NCBI GenBank assembly: GCA_003165195.1
Contig: PLSP01000138.1
Location: 1 to 32,714, forward strand
Length of the DNA: 32,714 nucleotides
Source of the DNA: Candidatus Bathyarchaeota archaeon
GTDB lineage: Archaea; Thermoproteota; Bathyarchaeia; Bathyarchaeales; Bathycorpusculaceae
Direction: 5' to 3'
The notes beneath the pieces were generated by a model. The model worked only from the letters and a program-made list of their open reading frames with translations, was not told the origin of the DNA and made no database searches. Positions 23,278 to 30,018 of the stretch are shown here, piece after piece. The first letter of the stretch is position 1. Each line of letters begins with the position of its first letter. The position numbers were made by a program, and so were the translations under genes.

Positions 23278-23433
23278 GTGAAACTTGTAACCGTTCTATT
23301 ACCAGAAGCGTATCTGGAAGGCTTAGATGAGTTAGTTCATGCAAACATGTATCCTAGTAGAAGCAGCGTAATCAGGTCAGCCGTGCGGGACCTGCTAAAG
23401 AAAGAGCTTTGGGAACAAAAACGCGGAAGATAA
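23278..23433 (+). CDS. ribbon-helix-helix (CopG/Arc-type) DNA-binding protein
   Basis: This 51-residue protein is too short for most gene callers but has all the marks of a ribbon-helix-helix regulator: a short N-terminal strand (MKLVTVLLPEAYLEGL), then DELVHANMYPSRSSVIRSAVRDLLKKELW, which gives two helices with the conserved S-R-S/A-x-x-I-R turn. It would bind DNA as a dimer through the strand. The GTG start is preceded by GAGGAGG, one of the strongest ribosome-binding sites in the window. TATA-like TTATAT and TTATAA elements lie 40-55 bp upstream. It converges with pyrF, with only four bases between the stops. No toxin is adjacent, so it is probably a regulator rather than an antitoxin. Confidence 0.82.
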   Translation: MKLVTVLLPEAYLEGLDELVHANMYPSRSSVIRSAVRDLLKKELWEQKRGR

Positions 23434-23437
23434 CCGC

Positions 23438-24205
23438 CTATATCCCTCTTATTGAATCGGAAAGCTGCCTAGCGGCATATGCTGGGTCCAGAGCCATCGT
23501 TATTTCTCTTCCAACAATCAAGTAGTCTGAACCCGCTTTAACTGCAGTTTCCGCAGCGCCACCTTGAGCGCCCACACCTGGAGAGTAAATGGCAACCTCG
23601 CTGTCCAGAATCTGCTTTACTTCAGCAATTTTTTGCGGAACCGTAGCGCCCACCACAACCCCATCCGCGCCCCACTGCAACGCTTTTCTAGCAAAAGAGA
23701 GGTACTGCAGGGTTGGTTGGCCTGTGTCAGGGTCAATTATCGTTTGTCCATATCCTTCGCCTGCTCCTTTATGGCTCATGTAGCAGAGAAGAATTATTCC
23801 TCTGTTGAGTCGGTGAGACACGTCGAAGAGCGGTTTTAAACCTTCATCCCAGCCGATAAACGGGTTAGCTATCAACGCATCGAAACCCGCTGCAAAATAA
23901 TATTCCGCGATAACTTGGTTGGTTGAACCTATGTCGTTTACTTTAGCATCCATAATAGCTAGCAACCCCTGTCCGCGAATCTGCTCGACTAGCTGCGAGA
24001 CACCATCGAAAGTGCCCAAAGGTAGGGTGAGGTGATGGTTGATTTTTACGGCGCAAACGTAGGGGTAGGCAGCTTTTAGGACTGCTTGGGCTTTGACCAG
24101 CAGTTTTTCGCGGTTTTGTTGAGGTTCAAAAGGGAAATCCAGCGCTAAAACAAGTGGTGAGCCTTTGCTTTTAGCTGCTTGCTCCATTTTCATTTTAAAC
24201 GACAT
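23438..24205 (-). CDS. pyrF: orotidine 5'-phosphate decarboxylase
   Basis: This catalyses the last step of UMP synthesis. It has 255 residues with a TIM-barrel. The catalytic array is Asp23 (LALDFP), Lys54 (AVKINHH) and the DxKxxD motif Asp86-Lys88-Asp91 in MDAKVNDIGSTNQV. The phosphate-binding loops GVVVGATVP and SPGVGAQGG are seen, followed by YLIVGREIT. It is somewhat longer than methanogen PyrF (about 220) owing to an insert around HKGAGEGYGQTIIDPDTG. GAGAGG supports the ATG. No other pyrimidine genes are adjacent. Confidence 0.92.
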   Translation of the reverse strand: MSFKMKMEQAAKSKGSPLVLALDFPFEPQQNREKLLVKAQAVLKAAYPYVCAVKINHHLTLPLGTFDGVSQLVEQIRGQGLLAIMDAKVNDIGSTNQVIAEYYFAAGFDALIANPFIGWDEGLKPLFDVSHRLNRGIILLCYMSHKGAGEGYGQTIIDPDTGQPTLQYLSFARKALQWGADGVVVGATVPQKIAEVKQILDSEVAIYSPGVGAQGGAAETAVKAGSDYLIVGREITMALDPAYAARQLSDSIRGI

Positions 24206-24297
24206 CGCAATTCCTCTCGCTGCTATTCTGTGAGTGCTTAACTATTTCATTTTTTCGCATCAAAACCAGTTATGATGAAACTTGGCTTTCAGAAGCT

Positions 24298-24834
24298 TTA
24301 GACGCCATCTTCATTCTTTCTTTTTGTTATATCTAAAAACATTAGTTTCTGTTTTTGTTTCTCTTGTTTTGGTGCTAAAGTAAAGCCATACTGGTCATAA
24401 AACTCTATTGCTGAATCTATAGCATCCACCACCAAAAATCTGCAACCTAATATTTTCGATAACTTAACTGCTCTATCAAAACAAAAATCACAAATGAAAG
24501 TACCAATACCGTTACGTTTATAATCATTAGAAACCGCTAATCCACCAATCAAAAGAGATGGGTAACTTCCAATATGCTTAGGCAACCTGTCTTCAGATTT
24601 CATCTTTTCCTTATTGAGATGCCCCATGCACAACGTTGCAAACCCTATTAACTTTGACCTATAATTGAAAACGTATGTAATACCAAGACATTGTTCTTGG
24701 AACATGAAAGCTTCTTTTTGGATAAAATCATCTATGTCTTTATTACTGCAACTAAACCCTTTAACATCATCGTTTTCATCTAAAATTTTGGGCTTAGATA
24801 AATCCTCAAGCTTAAGGACTGGCTGAGCTGACAT
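24298..24834 (-). CDS. GNAT-family N-acetyltransferase, TacT-like
   Basis: About 178 residues with the GNAT core: YVFNYRSKLIGFATLCMG (strand 2-4 region), LLIGGLAVSNDYKRNGIGTFICDFC with the acetyl-CoA-binding R-x-x-G-x-G type loop, and VVDAIDSAIEFYDQYGFTL. The N-terminal GFSCSNKDIDDFIQKEAFMFQEQCLGITYV resembles the region before the core in TacT-type toxins, which acetylate aminoacyl-tRNA. The ATG at 24834 was preferred; a TTG at 24846 sits immediately after the upstream stop. It forms a two-gene unit with the 45-residue ORF, which could be its antitoxin although it is not an obvious ribbon-helix-helix protein. A housekeeping acetyltransferase is the alternative. Confidence 0.75.
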   Translation of the reverse strand: MSAQPVLKLEDLSKPKILDENDDVKGFSCSNKDIDDFIQKEAFMFQEQCLGITYVFNYRSKLIGFATLCMGHLNKEKMKSEDRLPKHIGSYPSLLIGGLAVSNDYKRNGIGTFICDFCFDRAVKLSKILGCRFLVVDAIDSAIEFYDQYGFTLAPKQEKQKQKLMFLDITKRKNEDGV

Positions 24835-24846
24835 GAAACAATTCAA

Positions 24847-24984
24847 TTATAGAGGGCAATTCTTAAAAGTTTCCGTTGCCCTTTTGTATCGTGTTTCATC
24901 TGCTTCAGTTGGCTTCCGCTTGATTTCCTTCTGAACAGCTTTCCACTGTTCTGAATCAAGTACGGGAATAGGTTTGGGCAACAT
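24847..24984 (-). CDS. 45-residue charged protein, partner of the GNAT gene
   Basis: A 45-residue ORF rich in Lys, Arg and Glu: it opens MLPKPIPVLDSEQW, continues as a helical segment (KAVQKEIKRKPTEADETRY) and ends KNCPL. AGGTGA five bases before the ATG is a good ribosome-binding site. Its stop abuts or lies 12 bases before the acetyltransferase start, so the two are probably translated together. I do not recognise a named family. Small size, charge, tight coupling and the palindromic array upstream make an antitoxin role plausible; this is inference. Confidence 0.55.
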   Translation of the reverse strand: MLPKPIPVLDSEQWKAVQKEIKRKPTEADETRYKRATETFKNCPL

Positions 24985-25037
24985 TTTGTTCACCTACGTT
25001 CCTGGAACTATCAATTTTACTAACTAACAATAATCGG

Positions 25038-25050
25038 TTAATTAAATTTT
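25038..25050 (-). promoter_or_regulatory. probable TATA box of the GNAT module
   Basis: On the minus strand an AAAATTTAATTAA element lies about 60 nt before the ATG of the 45-residue gene. The operator array touches its upstream side, so a bound repressor would compete with TBP/TFB. Confidence 0.35.
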
Positions 25051-25100
25051 GTGTACACAGTACACATAAAATGTGTAATTTACACGTATTCAGTGTGTAC
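25050..25100. promoter_or_regulatory. array of six TGTGTA/TACACA half-sites
   Basis: Half-sites fall at 25050-25055, 25054-25059, 25061-25066, 25072-25077, 25081-25086 (one mismatch) and 25094-25099, in alternating orientations. They form TGTGTACACA (perfect), ACACAT-AAA-ATGTGT (perfect 6-bp arms) and GTGTAA-T-TTACAC (perfect). Centres of the last three dyads are 10-11 bp apart, one helical turn. This is a strong operator-like array next to the promoter of the GNAT module. Confidence 0.65.
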
Positions 25101-25144
25101 AGGTAAGAGGATTAAAAGAAACTTGGATAAAAAAGCTTGATATT

Positions 25145-25165
25145 ACCGAGAAGAAAATACTCGGT
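25145..25165 (-). terminator. hairpin after the 37-residue ORF
   Basis: ACCGAG and CTCGGT form a perfect 6-bp stem with a 9-nt loop directly after the stop at 25174 on the minus strand, followed about 10 nt later by a T6 run. It is a plausible terminator between the small ORF and the GNAT module. Confidence 0.4.
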
Positions 25166-25173
25166 GAAAGAGA

Positions 25174-25287
25174 TTAAGAAAACTTTGGGTTTTTATTACC
25201 GTAGAGTTCTTCAAGCTTTTTACGGTTCTCTTTGCTTAATCCTATTTGAGAGAGTATTTCTTCATTAAGCTCTTCTCCGTTGCTCAT
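25174..25287 (-). CDS. small hypothetical protein (37 residues)
   Basis: From the ATG at 25287, preceded by AGAGG with 7 nt spacing, the ORF encodes 37 residues, acidic at the start (MSNGEELNEEILSQIGL) and basic after (KENRKKLEELYGNKN). A longer 84-residue reading from a TTG at 25428 is possible but its extra part is unlikely in composition and crosses a TTATAAG promoter-like element. No family is recognised. It may be a partner of the GNAT module downstream or an unrelated small gene. Confidence 0.35.
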   Translation of the reverse strand: MSNGEELNEEILSQIGLSKENRKKLEELYGNKNPKFS

Positions 25288-25493
25288 TTGAAAAACCTCT
25301 TTTTCTGTTGCTATAGCTCCTCGGGACGTTGAAACTTTATCGTTGAAAGCTTGCTTTGCCCGGGAATAGAGATAGGATAGAGGTCTAATATTTTCAACAG
25401 ATTTCTGTAGGCAAATCTTATAACGCAAGCGTTTATTGAAGTGCCATGAAAAACCAGATTTTTCATAGGAAAAATGACTGTGCAGATTAATTG

Positions 25494-25499
25494 TTATAT
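25494..25499 (+). promoter_or_regulatory. TATA box of the adenosine-specific kinase gene
   Basis: TTATAT lies 24 bp before the GTG start, so transcription would begin at or within a few bases of the start codon. This gives a leaderless or nearly leaderless mRNA, which explains the lack of a ribosome-binding site. Confidence 0.5.
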
Positions 25500-25517
25500 C
25501 TTTAAGCGCTCATAGTT

Positions 25518-26021
25518 GTGGCTGAGGATTTCAAGTTGGAGTTAAAAATCGTTAAAGTTGATCCGCCCTCGGACTGCAACGTCATTTTAGGTATGGCTCA
25601 CTTCATAAAAACCGCTGAAGACCTCTATGAAGCACTCGTTAACTCGGTGCCTGGCATCAAGTTCGGCGTCGGCTTCTGCGAAAGCTCGGGGCCTTGCCTT
25701 GTTCGTTGTGAAGGAAACGACGAGGAGCTTCAGCGTTTAGCGGCAGAAAAAGCCTTTGAAGTTGCCTGTGGACACAGCTTCATCATCTACCTAAAAAACG
25801 CTTATCCGCTTAACGTTCTTGGCAAAATCAAGGATGTGCCAGAAGTATGCACAATCTACGCTGCAACAGCTAACCCATTGCAAGTGATAGTTGCTGAAAC
25901 AGAGCAGGGCCGAGGAATCGTCGGCGTAGTTGATGGTTCAAAAAGCAAGGGCGTAGAAACTGACAAAGACGTTGCCGATCGCCGTGGCTTTTTGCGAAAG
26001 ATTGGATATAAACTTGGCTAA
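25518..26021 (+). CDS. adenosine-specific kinase (PF04008 family)
   Basis: This 167-residue protein matches the small archaeal/thermophile family named from a Pyrobaculum adenosine-binding protein. Recognisable segments are [71 protein letters not shown], and [32 protein letters not shown]. The family forms a small homotrimer and is annotated as adenosine-specific kinase, with limited biochemical proof. The GTG start is supported by the TATA box spacing. It converges with the threonine dehydratase gene, with three bases between stops. Confidence 0.88.
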   Translation: MAEDFKLELKIVKVDPPSDCNVILGMAHFIKTAEDLYEALVNSVPGIKFGVGFCESSGPCLVRCEGNDEELQRLAAEKAFEVACGHSFIIYLKNAYPLNVLGKIKDVPEVCTIYAATANPLQVIVAETEQGRGIVGVVDGSKSKGVETDKDVADRRGFLRKIGYKLG

Positions 26022-26024
26022 CCC

Positions 26025-26993
26025 TTACTCTTCAGCTGCAATCAGGCTTTTGAGTAGCGCGTCGTCAATGTTTCCTCCTGTTATTACCACAGCCACTGTT
26101 TGCCCCGCGAAGGCTTCCTTGTTTTCCAGTAGCATCGCCACTCCAACCGCGCCTGAGCCTTCAACAATTTGCCCACCATTCTTCCAAAGCAGATATACAG
26201 CTTGTCGAATGGACTCTTCTCTGACCAGCATTACTTCATCGACATATTGCTGTGCCATTATGAAGGTGATTGAATTCTTCTCGATGCCTCCTGAAAGCCC
26301 CTCTGCGATGGTGTAGCGCTCATGCCTGTGCGCAGGAACAATTCTGCCTGCTTTGAGTGATTCGAACATGACTGGCGAAGCTTGTGACTGGACACCGATA
26401 ACTTTGATTCTTGGGTTCTTGCTTTTGACTGCTATGCTTATGCCTGCGATTAAGCCTCCGCCGCCAACAGGCACAACTATGGCGTCAACATTTGGGGCAT
26501 CTTTGAGTATTTCTAACCCGATCGTACCATGCCCAGCAACAATCAACTCATCGTTATATGGCGAAATGTAGAGGCGCCCCTCTTTAGCTGCTAATTCTTT
26601 AGCTTTATGTTCAGCTTCACTGTAGGTGTCACCGAACAATAGGAGGTCGGCGCCGAATCGTTTTATGCCTTCAGTTTTAATCAGCGGCGTGCGGGTCGGC
26701 ACAACAATTTTTGCTGAGAAACCAAGCTTTTGAGCACCGAAAGCAACTGCCTGACCATGATTGCCAGCCGAAGCCGTTATAACCCCTCTTGCTTTTTCTT
26801 GCGCAGATAGACTTAGCAGCTTGTTCATTACCCCTCGAACTTTAAACGCATGTGTCACCTGCTCGTTTTCCATTTTCAACATAACTTCTGCGTTGCAGAG
26901 TTGGCAAAGAAAACTTGACCTGTTCAGGGGGGTGAGGTTGACGTAGGGCGCTATGTTGTTTTGGGCTAGTTCTATATCTCTGAGGGTTACCAT
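26025..26993 (-). CDS. threonine/serine dehydratase (fold type II PLP enzyme)
   Basis: This deaminates threonine to 2-oxobutyrate (or serine to pyruvate). It has 322 residues, without the C-terminal ACT domains of biosynthetic IlvA, as in catabolic threonine dehydratase and serine racemase. PLP-binding Lys51 lies in THAFKVRG; most relatives have a GSFKIRG motif, so Gly-Ser is replaced by His-Ala here. SAGNHGQAVA binds the cofactor phosphate-adjacent site, GGGGLIAG is the phosphate loop, and GSGAVGVA closes the pocket. Lack of regulatory domains means feedback by isoleucine is not expected. It could supply isoleucine synthesis alongside IlvBN. Confidence 0.85.
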   Translation of the reverse strand: MVTLRDIELAQNNIAPYVNLTPLNRSSFLCQLCNAEVMLKMENEQVTHAFKVRGVMNKLLSLSAQEKARGVITASAGNHGQAVAFGAQKLGFSAKIVVPTRTPLIKTEGIKRFGADLLLFGDTYSEAEHKAKELAAKEGRLYISPYNDELIVAGHGTIGLEILKDAPNVDAIVVPVGGGGLIAGISIAVKSKNPRIKVIGVQSQASPVMFESLKAGRIVPAHRHERYTIAEGLSGGIEKNSITFIMAQQYVDEVMLVREESIRQAVYLLWKNGGQIVEGSGAVGVAMLLENKEAFAGQTVAVVITGGNIDDALLKSLIAAEE

Positions 26994-27096
26994 TCGCTTC
27001 GTTCTCCAAAAATCAAGTTAGCTTATCTCAAATACTGAACCATAAACTATTTTAGCTTACTTGAAAATCAAACCTTAACAGCATCTTAAAGTGGTG

Positions 27097-27102
27097 TTAT
27101 AT
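27097..27102 (+). promoter_or_regulatory. TATA box of the Mrp/NBP35 gene
   Basis: TTATAT is 25 bp before the ATG at 27122, the spacing expected for a leaderless transcript. This argues against the TTG at 27104, which abuts the box. Confidence 0.5.
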
Positions 27103-27121
27103 TTTGGCTTTAGAGAGAAAC

Positions 27122-27949
27122 ATGGCTCAACTTCAAGCTTACCGAGAGCAACAGTCTGAAGAGCAGCAGAAACTAAAGGAACGTATGGGCAAGATTAAAC
27201 ATAAAATCGCCATTATAAGCGGCAAAGGCGGCGTTGGTAAAAGCACTGTAACAGTCAATCTTGCGTCAGCCTTCGCTGCCAAGGGGTTTAAAGTGGGGGT
27301 TTTAGACGCAGACATTCATGGTCCGAGCGTTCCAAGGTTGCTGGGCTTAGAGGGGCAACACGTCAAGTATGGTCCTCCAGGAGCTTTTCCAGTCGACGGA
27401 CCTCTAGGTATGAAAGTTATGTCGATTGACTTTTTCCTCTCTGAAGAAATGCCCACGATTTGGCGTGGACCACTAAAGATGCGGGCAATCAGGCAATTCC
27501 TGGTGGAGATCGTTTGGGGCGAGCTTGATTTTCTATTTATTGATTTGCCGCCTGGCACAGGTGATGAGCCACTAAGTATAGCCCAGCTTTTGCCTGAGAT
27601 GGACGGAGTGGTAATTGTGACTATGCCAACGGGGTTGTCAAGCAGCATTGTCAAGAAGGCTATAACTTTCGCAGAAAGAATGAACATGCCCATAATAGGG
27701 GTGGTTGAGAACATGAGCGGTTTTATCTGCCCTCACTGTGGAGTGAAAACCGAAATTTTCCAATCTGGCGGAGGAGAAAAAATGGCAAAAGACACCCATG
27801 TTCCCTTCTTAGGAAGTATCCCCATTGACCCAAAAATAAGCGTGGAATCAGATAAGGGACATCCATTTGTAATCGCAGACAAGGATTCAGCTGCAACCAA
27901 AGCCTTTGTGGAAATTGTCGATAAAGTTGAGGTTTTCCTCAAAAAATAA
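27122..27949 (+). CDS. Mrp/NBP35-family iron-sulfur cluster carrier ATPase
   Basis: This P-loop ATPase should assemble or carry iron-sulfur clusters, needed here for LeuCD among others. From the ATG it has 275 residues. The deviant Walker A motif SGKGGVGKST is at 33-42, with VLDADIHGPSVPRLLG, FIDLPPGTGDEPL and the switch region following. Cys203 and Cys206 in FICPHCG are the conserved pair that binds a bridging cluster at the dimer interface. The N-terminal part is helical and charged, with no ferredoxin domain and no extra cysteines. The ATG was chosen over a TTG 18 bases upstream because of the TATA position. Confidence 0.92.
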   Translation: MAQLQAYREQQSEEQQKLKERMGKIKHKIAIISGKGGVGKSTVTVNLASAFAAKGFKVGVLDADIHGPSVPRLLGLEGQHVKYGPPGAFPVDGPLGMKVMSIDFFLSEEMPTIWRGPLKMRAIRQFLVEIVWGELDFLFIDLPPGTGDEPLSIAQLLPEMDGVVIVTMPTGLSSSIVKKAITFAERMNMPIIGVVENMSGFICPHCGVKTEIFQSGGGEKMAKDTHVPFLGSIPIDPKISVESDKGHPFVIADKDSAATKAFVEIVDKVEVFLKK

Positions 27950-27969
27950 AGCAAATCTGTAAAAAGAGA

Positions 27970-27990
27970 CTGGAGAGATAAAACTCCCAG
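27970..27990. terminator. hairpin between convergent mrp and alba genes
   Basis: CTGGAG and CTCCCAG pair with one bulged base around an 8-nt loop. It lies in the 62-bp gap between two convergent stops, so it could serve both transcripts. On the minus strand a short T-run follows. Confidence 0.35.
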
Positions 27991-28011
27991 ATTTAGTTGG
28001 TCAGTTTTGGT

Positions 28012-28302
28012 TTACTCTTTTGCGAGTGATATTTCTATCGTTGAAACCATTCTGGACCTGTTTTCGCCTTCTCGTGGTGGCATCTCAGCGGTTCCGATTG
28101 CGATTTTGCTAACTTTGAGGTCTTTGATGAATCGGCTTCTTGTTATTTCTGCAACGTCAACTGCTGTGGTTATTGCTTGTCCTCTTGCTTTTAGGGTTAT
28201 TTCTTTTGCTGTCCCTGAAGAGAATGCTGTTATGATAGCGAGCACATAGCTCATGGGTGGTTTGTTTCCAACGAATACTACATCATTTTGTTTTTCTGCC
28301 AT
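28012..28302 (-). CDS. albA: Alba chromatin protein
   Basis: A 96-residue Alba (Sac10b) family protein that coats DNA and RNA as a dimer. Signature segments are DVVFVGNKPPMSYVLAIITAF, EITLKARGQAITTAVDVAEIT and RFIKDLKVSKIAIGTAEM. The usual lysine acetylation region near Lys16 of Sso10b corresponds to GNKPPMSYV, with Lys at position 14. AGGAGTGA upstream of the ATG is a strong ribosome-binding site. It is monocistronic, convergent with mrp and divergent from the HTH regulator gene. Presence of Alba supports an archaeal origin. Confidence 0.95.
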   Translation of the reverse strand: MAEKQNDVVFVGNKPPMSYVLAIITAFSSGTAKEITLKARGQAITTAVDVAEITRSRFIKDLKVSKIAIGTAEMPPREGENRSRMVSTIEISLAKE

Positions 28303-28362
28303 GTTTTATTCACTCCTTTTTTCAATTAATTGCGGTAGTACCCATTACTAAGCCAAACCTCC

Positions 28363-28370
28363 TTATAAAT
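28363..28370 (-). promoter_or_regulatory. TATA box of the alba gene
   Basis: On the minus strand ATTTATAA lies about 60 bp before the alba ATG. Transcription would start near 28340, giving a leader of about 38 nt that includes the AGGAGTGA site. Confidence 0.5.
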
Positions 28371-28443
28371 CACTCCAAATAAAACGGCACACCACCATTA
28401 AGCCGTGTTTAATGAAAGTTAAATTATGCTAAAAACGGTATGG

Positions 28444-28450
28444 TTTTATA
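28444..28450 (+). promoter_or_regulatory. TATA box of the HTH regulator gene
   Basis: TTTTATA lies 49 bp before the ATG at 28493. Transcription would start near 28472, just before an AAGGTGG ribosome-binding site. Confidence 0.5.
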
Positions 28451-28492
28451 TGTCCTTCTTGAAGGAACAGTGCAAGGTGGATATTCGGTTTC

Positions 28493-29260
28493 ATGTCCGT
28501 GTCGCCCAGCCTACGAGAAGTTGTAGCAAGAAGAATTGCCGGCGAAATTATTTTATCTAACAAGCCAGGCGCCACCATGCGTAAATGGCGGGAACTCTTC
28601 GCTGTCTCGCAACTGACCCTTTCTGAAGCAATGGGGCTAGGCTCTTCAGTGGTATGTGACTATGAGAGTGGAAGACGCAAAAGTCCAGGTGCCAAGTTCA
28701 TTCGCAGGTTTGTGCTTTCGCTACTGCAGATTGATGAGTTGAAAGGTAGCCGTTTTATCCGTGAATTCGCGAAGCTGACTAGTTCGCCGAGCATGGCGGT
28801 TGTGGATTTGCGTGAGTTTCCGATTCCCGTTCGAGTGGAATACCTTTGTAGAGCTATCGGGGGCGAGGTAGTGGCTGTCAAAGAAAAACACGTTAAAGAA
28901 GTCAACGGCTACACGGTTATCGACAGCACAAAAGCGGTTGAAGCTTACTCAGGATTGGAGTACACGCAGCTTTTTGGCGCAACAACAGAGCGGGCGCTGA
29001 TTTTTACAAACATAGAGGAAGGCAGTCTGCCAATGATGATTATTCGAGTTTGCAGCCTAAAACCCCGCATTATAGTTTTCCATAAAACTCAGCCTGACGC
29101 TGAAGCAATACGCATAGCCGAGTACGAGCAGATACCACTGATTTACTCAACCGCACCCAACGTCGAAGAACTTGTCAAATCGCTAAGAAAACTGTACCGC
29201 ATAGCCCTACGCATAAAGCTCGGTAGACATATGCGACCACCACCAAAAATAAGCGCGTAA
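28493..29260 (+). CDS. HTH transcriptional regulator (COG1709-like)
   Basis: The 255 residues contain an N-terminal Xre-type helix-turn-helix (about 28-75: MRKWRELFAVSQLTLSEAMG, then SSVVCDYESGRRKSPG) and a larger C-terminal domain with alternating strands and helices (VVDLREFPIPVRV, YTQLFGATTERALIFTNI, SLKPRIIVFHKTQ, IPLIYSTAPNVEELVKSL). This layout is that of the archaeal COG1709 regulators, whose ligand is unknown; the C-terminal part may sense a small molecule. The ATG has AAGGTGG upstream. It is divergent from alba, and its target could be its own promoter or alba. Confidence 0.82.
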   Translation: MSVSPSLREVVARRIAGEIILSNKPGATMRKWRELFAVSQLTLSEAMGLGSSVVCDYESGRRKSPGAKFIRRFVLSLLQIDELKGSRFIREFAKLTSSPSMAVVDLREFPIPVRVEYLCRAIGGEVVAVKEKHVKEVNGYTVIDSTKAVEAYSGLEYTQLFGATTERALIFTNIEEGSLPMMIIRVCSLKPRIIVFHKTQPDAEAIRIAEYEQIPLIYSTAPNVEELVKSLRKLYRIALRIKLGRHMRPPPKISA

Positions 29261-29283
29261 AAAAAGCAGAGTTTAGACGCTGT

Positions 29284-29688
29284 TCAGCGAATTCTCAGAA
29301 GCTCAACGCCTAAACTGTTGAATTCTTCGTCATTGCCTACTACCCAGTTTGGTTTTGAAGCTTTTAGCAGTGGCCGCTGCAAAGGCATCTCCAAGAGAAA
29401 GTGAGTGTTTACACCTGAATTTTGCCGCTTCCTTCCACAAGCCATTATCTTTAGATTGTAGAGTCGAAGATTTTTTTGTTTCTCTTCAACGGCTTCAGGG
29501 CTTATCCTTGATAAGATATAATAGATTTTGGACAGGTTAACAATATTGAGGTAGCCTAATATTTCGCCGTTTTGAATTCTTTTAAGAGTGTTTCTTACTA
29601 TTTCGCCGCCGACTTCAGCCAAATAGAAGGCTATAATCGGTTCAGAGTCAAAGGTTACATTATCCAAATCGTTTGCTTCATTCTTCAT
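29284..29688 (-). CDS. VapC-like PIN-domain toxin with two compensating frameshifts
   Basis: The ORF is open for 134 residues from the ATG at 29688, which overlaps vapB by 11 bases. The start is PIN-like (TFDSEPIIAFYLAEVGGE, then ILGYLNIVNLSKIYYIL) and so is the end (NWVVGNDEEFNSLGVELLRI). The middle is not: in this frame about 38 codons are nonsense. The missing PIN core (WKEAAKFRCKHSLSLGDAF, then AAATAK) is encoded in another frame. A single-base loss near an A7 run (29471-29477) and a single-base gain near an A4 run (29362-29365) would explain it. As written, the acidic residue of SLGDAF is lost, so the toxin should be inactive unless these are sequencing errors or slippage sites. Confidence 0.7.
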   Translation of the reverse strand: MKNEANDLDNVTFDSEPIIAFYLAEVGGEIVRNTLKRIQNGEILGYLNIVNLSKIYYILSRISPEAVEEKQKNLRLYNLKIMACGRKRQNSGVNTHFLLEMPLQRPLLKASKPNWVVGNDEEFNSLGVELLRIR

Positions 29689-29917
29689 CTTTCGCGAATT
29701 CTTCTTTTCGAGCATCATCTACCAATTGTTTTGCAGTCTTACCTTTAGCCGCAGATTTTAGAGAACCAAAATCGTCATCTGGAGAAGGGATGGGTTTTAT
29801 TACAATGCCTTTTTTGGTTTCTTCAAAAAAAATTTTGCCTTTAATTCCGTATTTGTCGCGAAGTCTTTTGGGTATTGTTGCTTGTCCTTTTTTTGTGACT
29901 GAAACGACTTCAACCAT
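29678..29917 (-). CDS. VapB-like AbrB-type antitoxin
   Basis: This 79-residue protein begins with a SpoVT/AbrB swapped-hairpin domain: VEVVSVTKKGQATIPKRLRDKYGI, then GKIFFEETKKGIVIKPI. The C-terminal half is charged and helical (KGKTAKQLVDDARKEEFAKDEE) and would wrap the toxin. It precedes and overlaps the PIN gene, the classic VapBC order. Two TAATACT repeats lie directly upstream and may be its operator. The antitoxin reading frame looks intact even though its toxin gene does not. Confidence 0.88.
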   Translation of the reverse strand: MVEVVSVTKKGQATIPKRLRDKYGIKGKIFFEETKKGIVIKPIPSPDDDFGSLKSAAKGKTAKQLVDDARKEEFAKDEE

Positions 29918-29933
29918 GATTTGAGGACCAAAT

Positions 29934-29957
29934 TAATACTAATTTTTCAGTAATACT
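29934..29957 (-). promoter_or_regulatory. two direct TAATACT repeats upstream of vapB
   Basis: TAATACT occurs at 29934-29940 and 29951-29957, start to start 17 bp, beginning 17 bp before the vapB ATG. Position and repetition suggest an autoregulatory site for the VapB/VapBC complex or a promoter element. Confidence 0.35.
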
Positions 29958-29995
29958 TATCCTTGTTGGCATTAACTTTAATCTTGGTCTTACAT

Positions 29996-30018
29996 CAAAA
30001 AAAGTAAAATAAAAAAAG
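29996..30018 (-). terminator. double T7 run after the second LeuA/CimA gene
   Basis: On the minus strand two runs of seven T residues separated by a short AT stretch begin right after the stop at 30019. This is a strong archaeal oligo-T terminator. Confidence 0.6.

Noticed and set aside
25081-25172. Plus-strand frame encoding GLKETWIKKLDITEKK and ending near 25172
   Set aside because: No ATG, GTG or TTG start after the preceding in-frame stop, and it overlaps the operator array.
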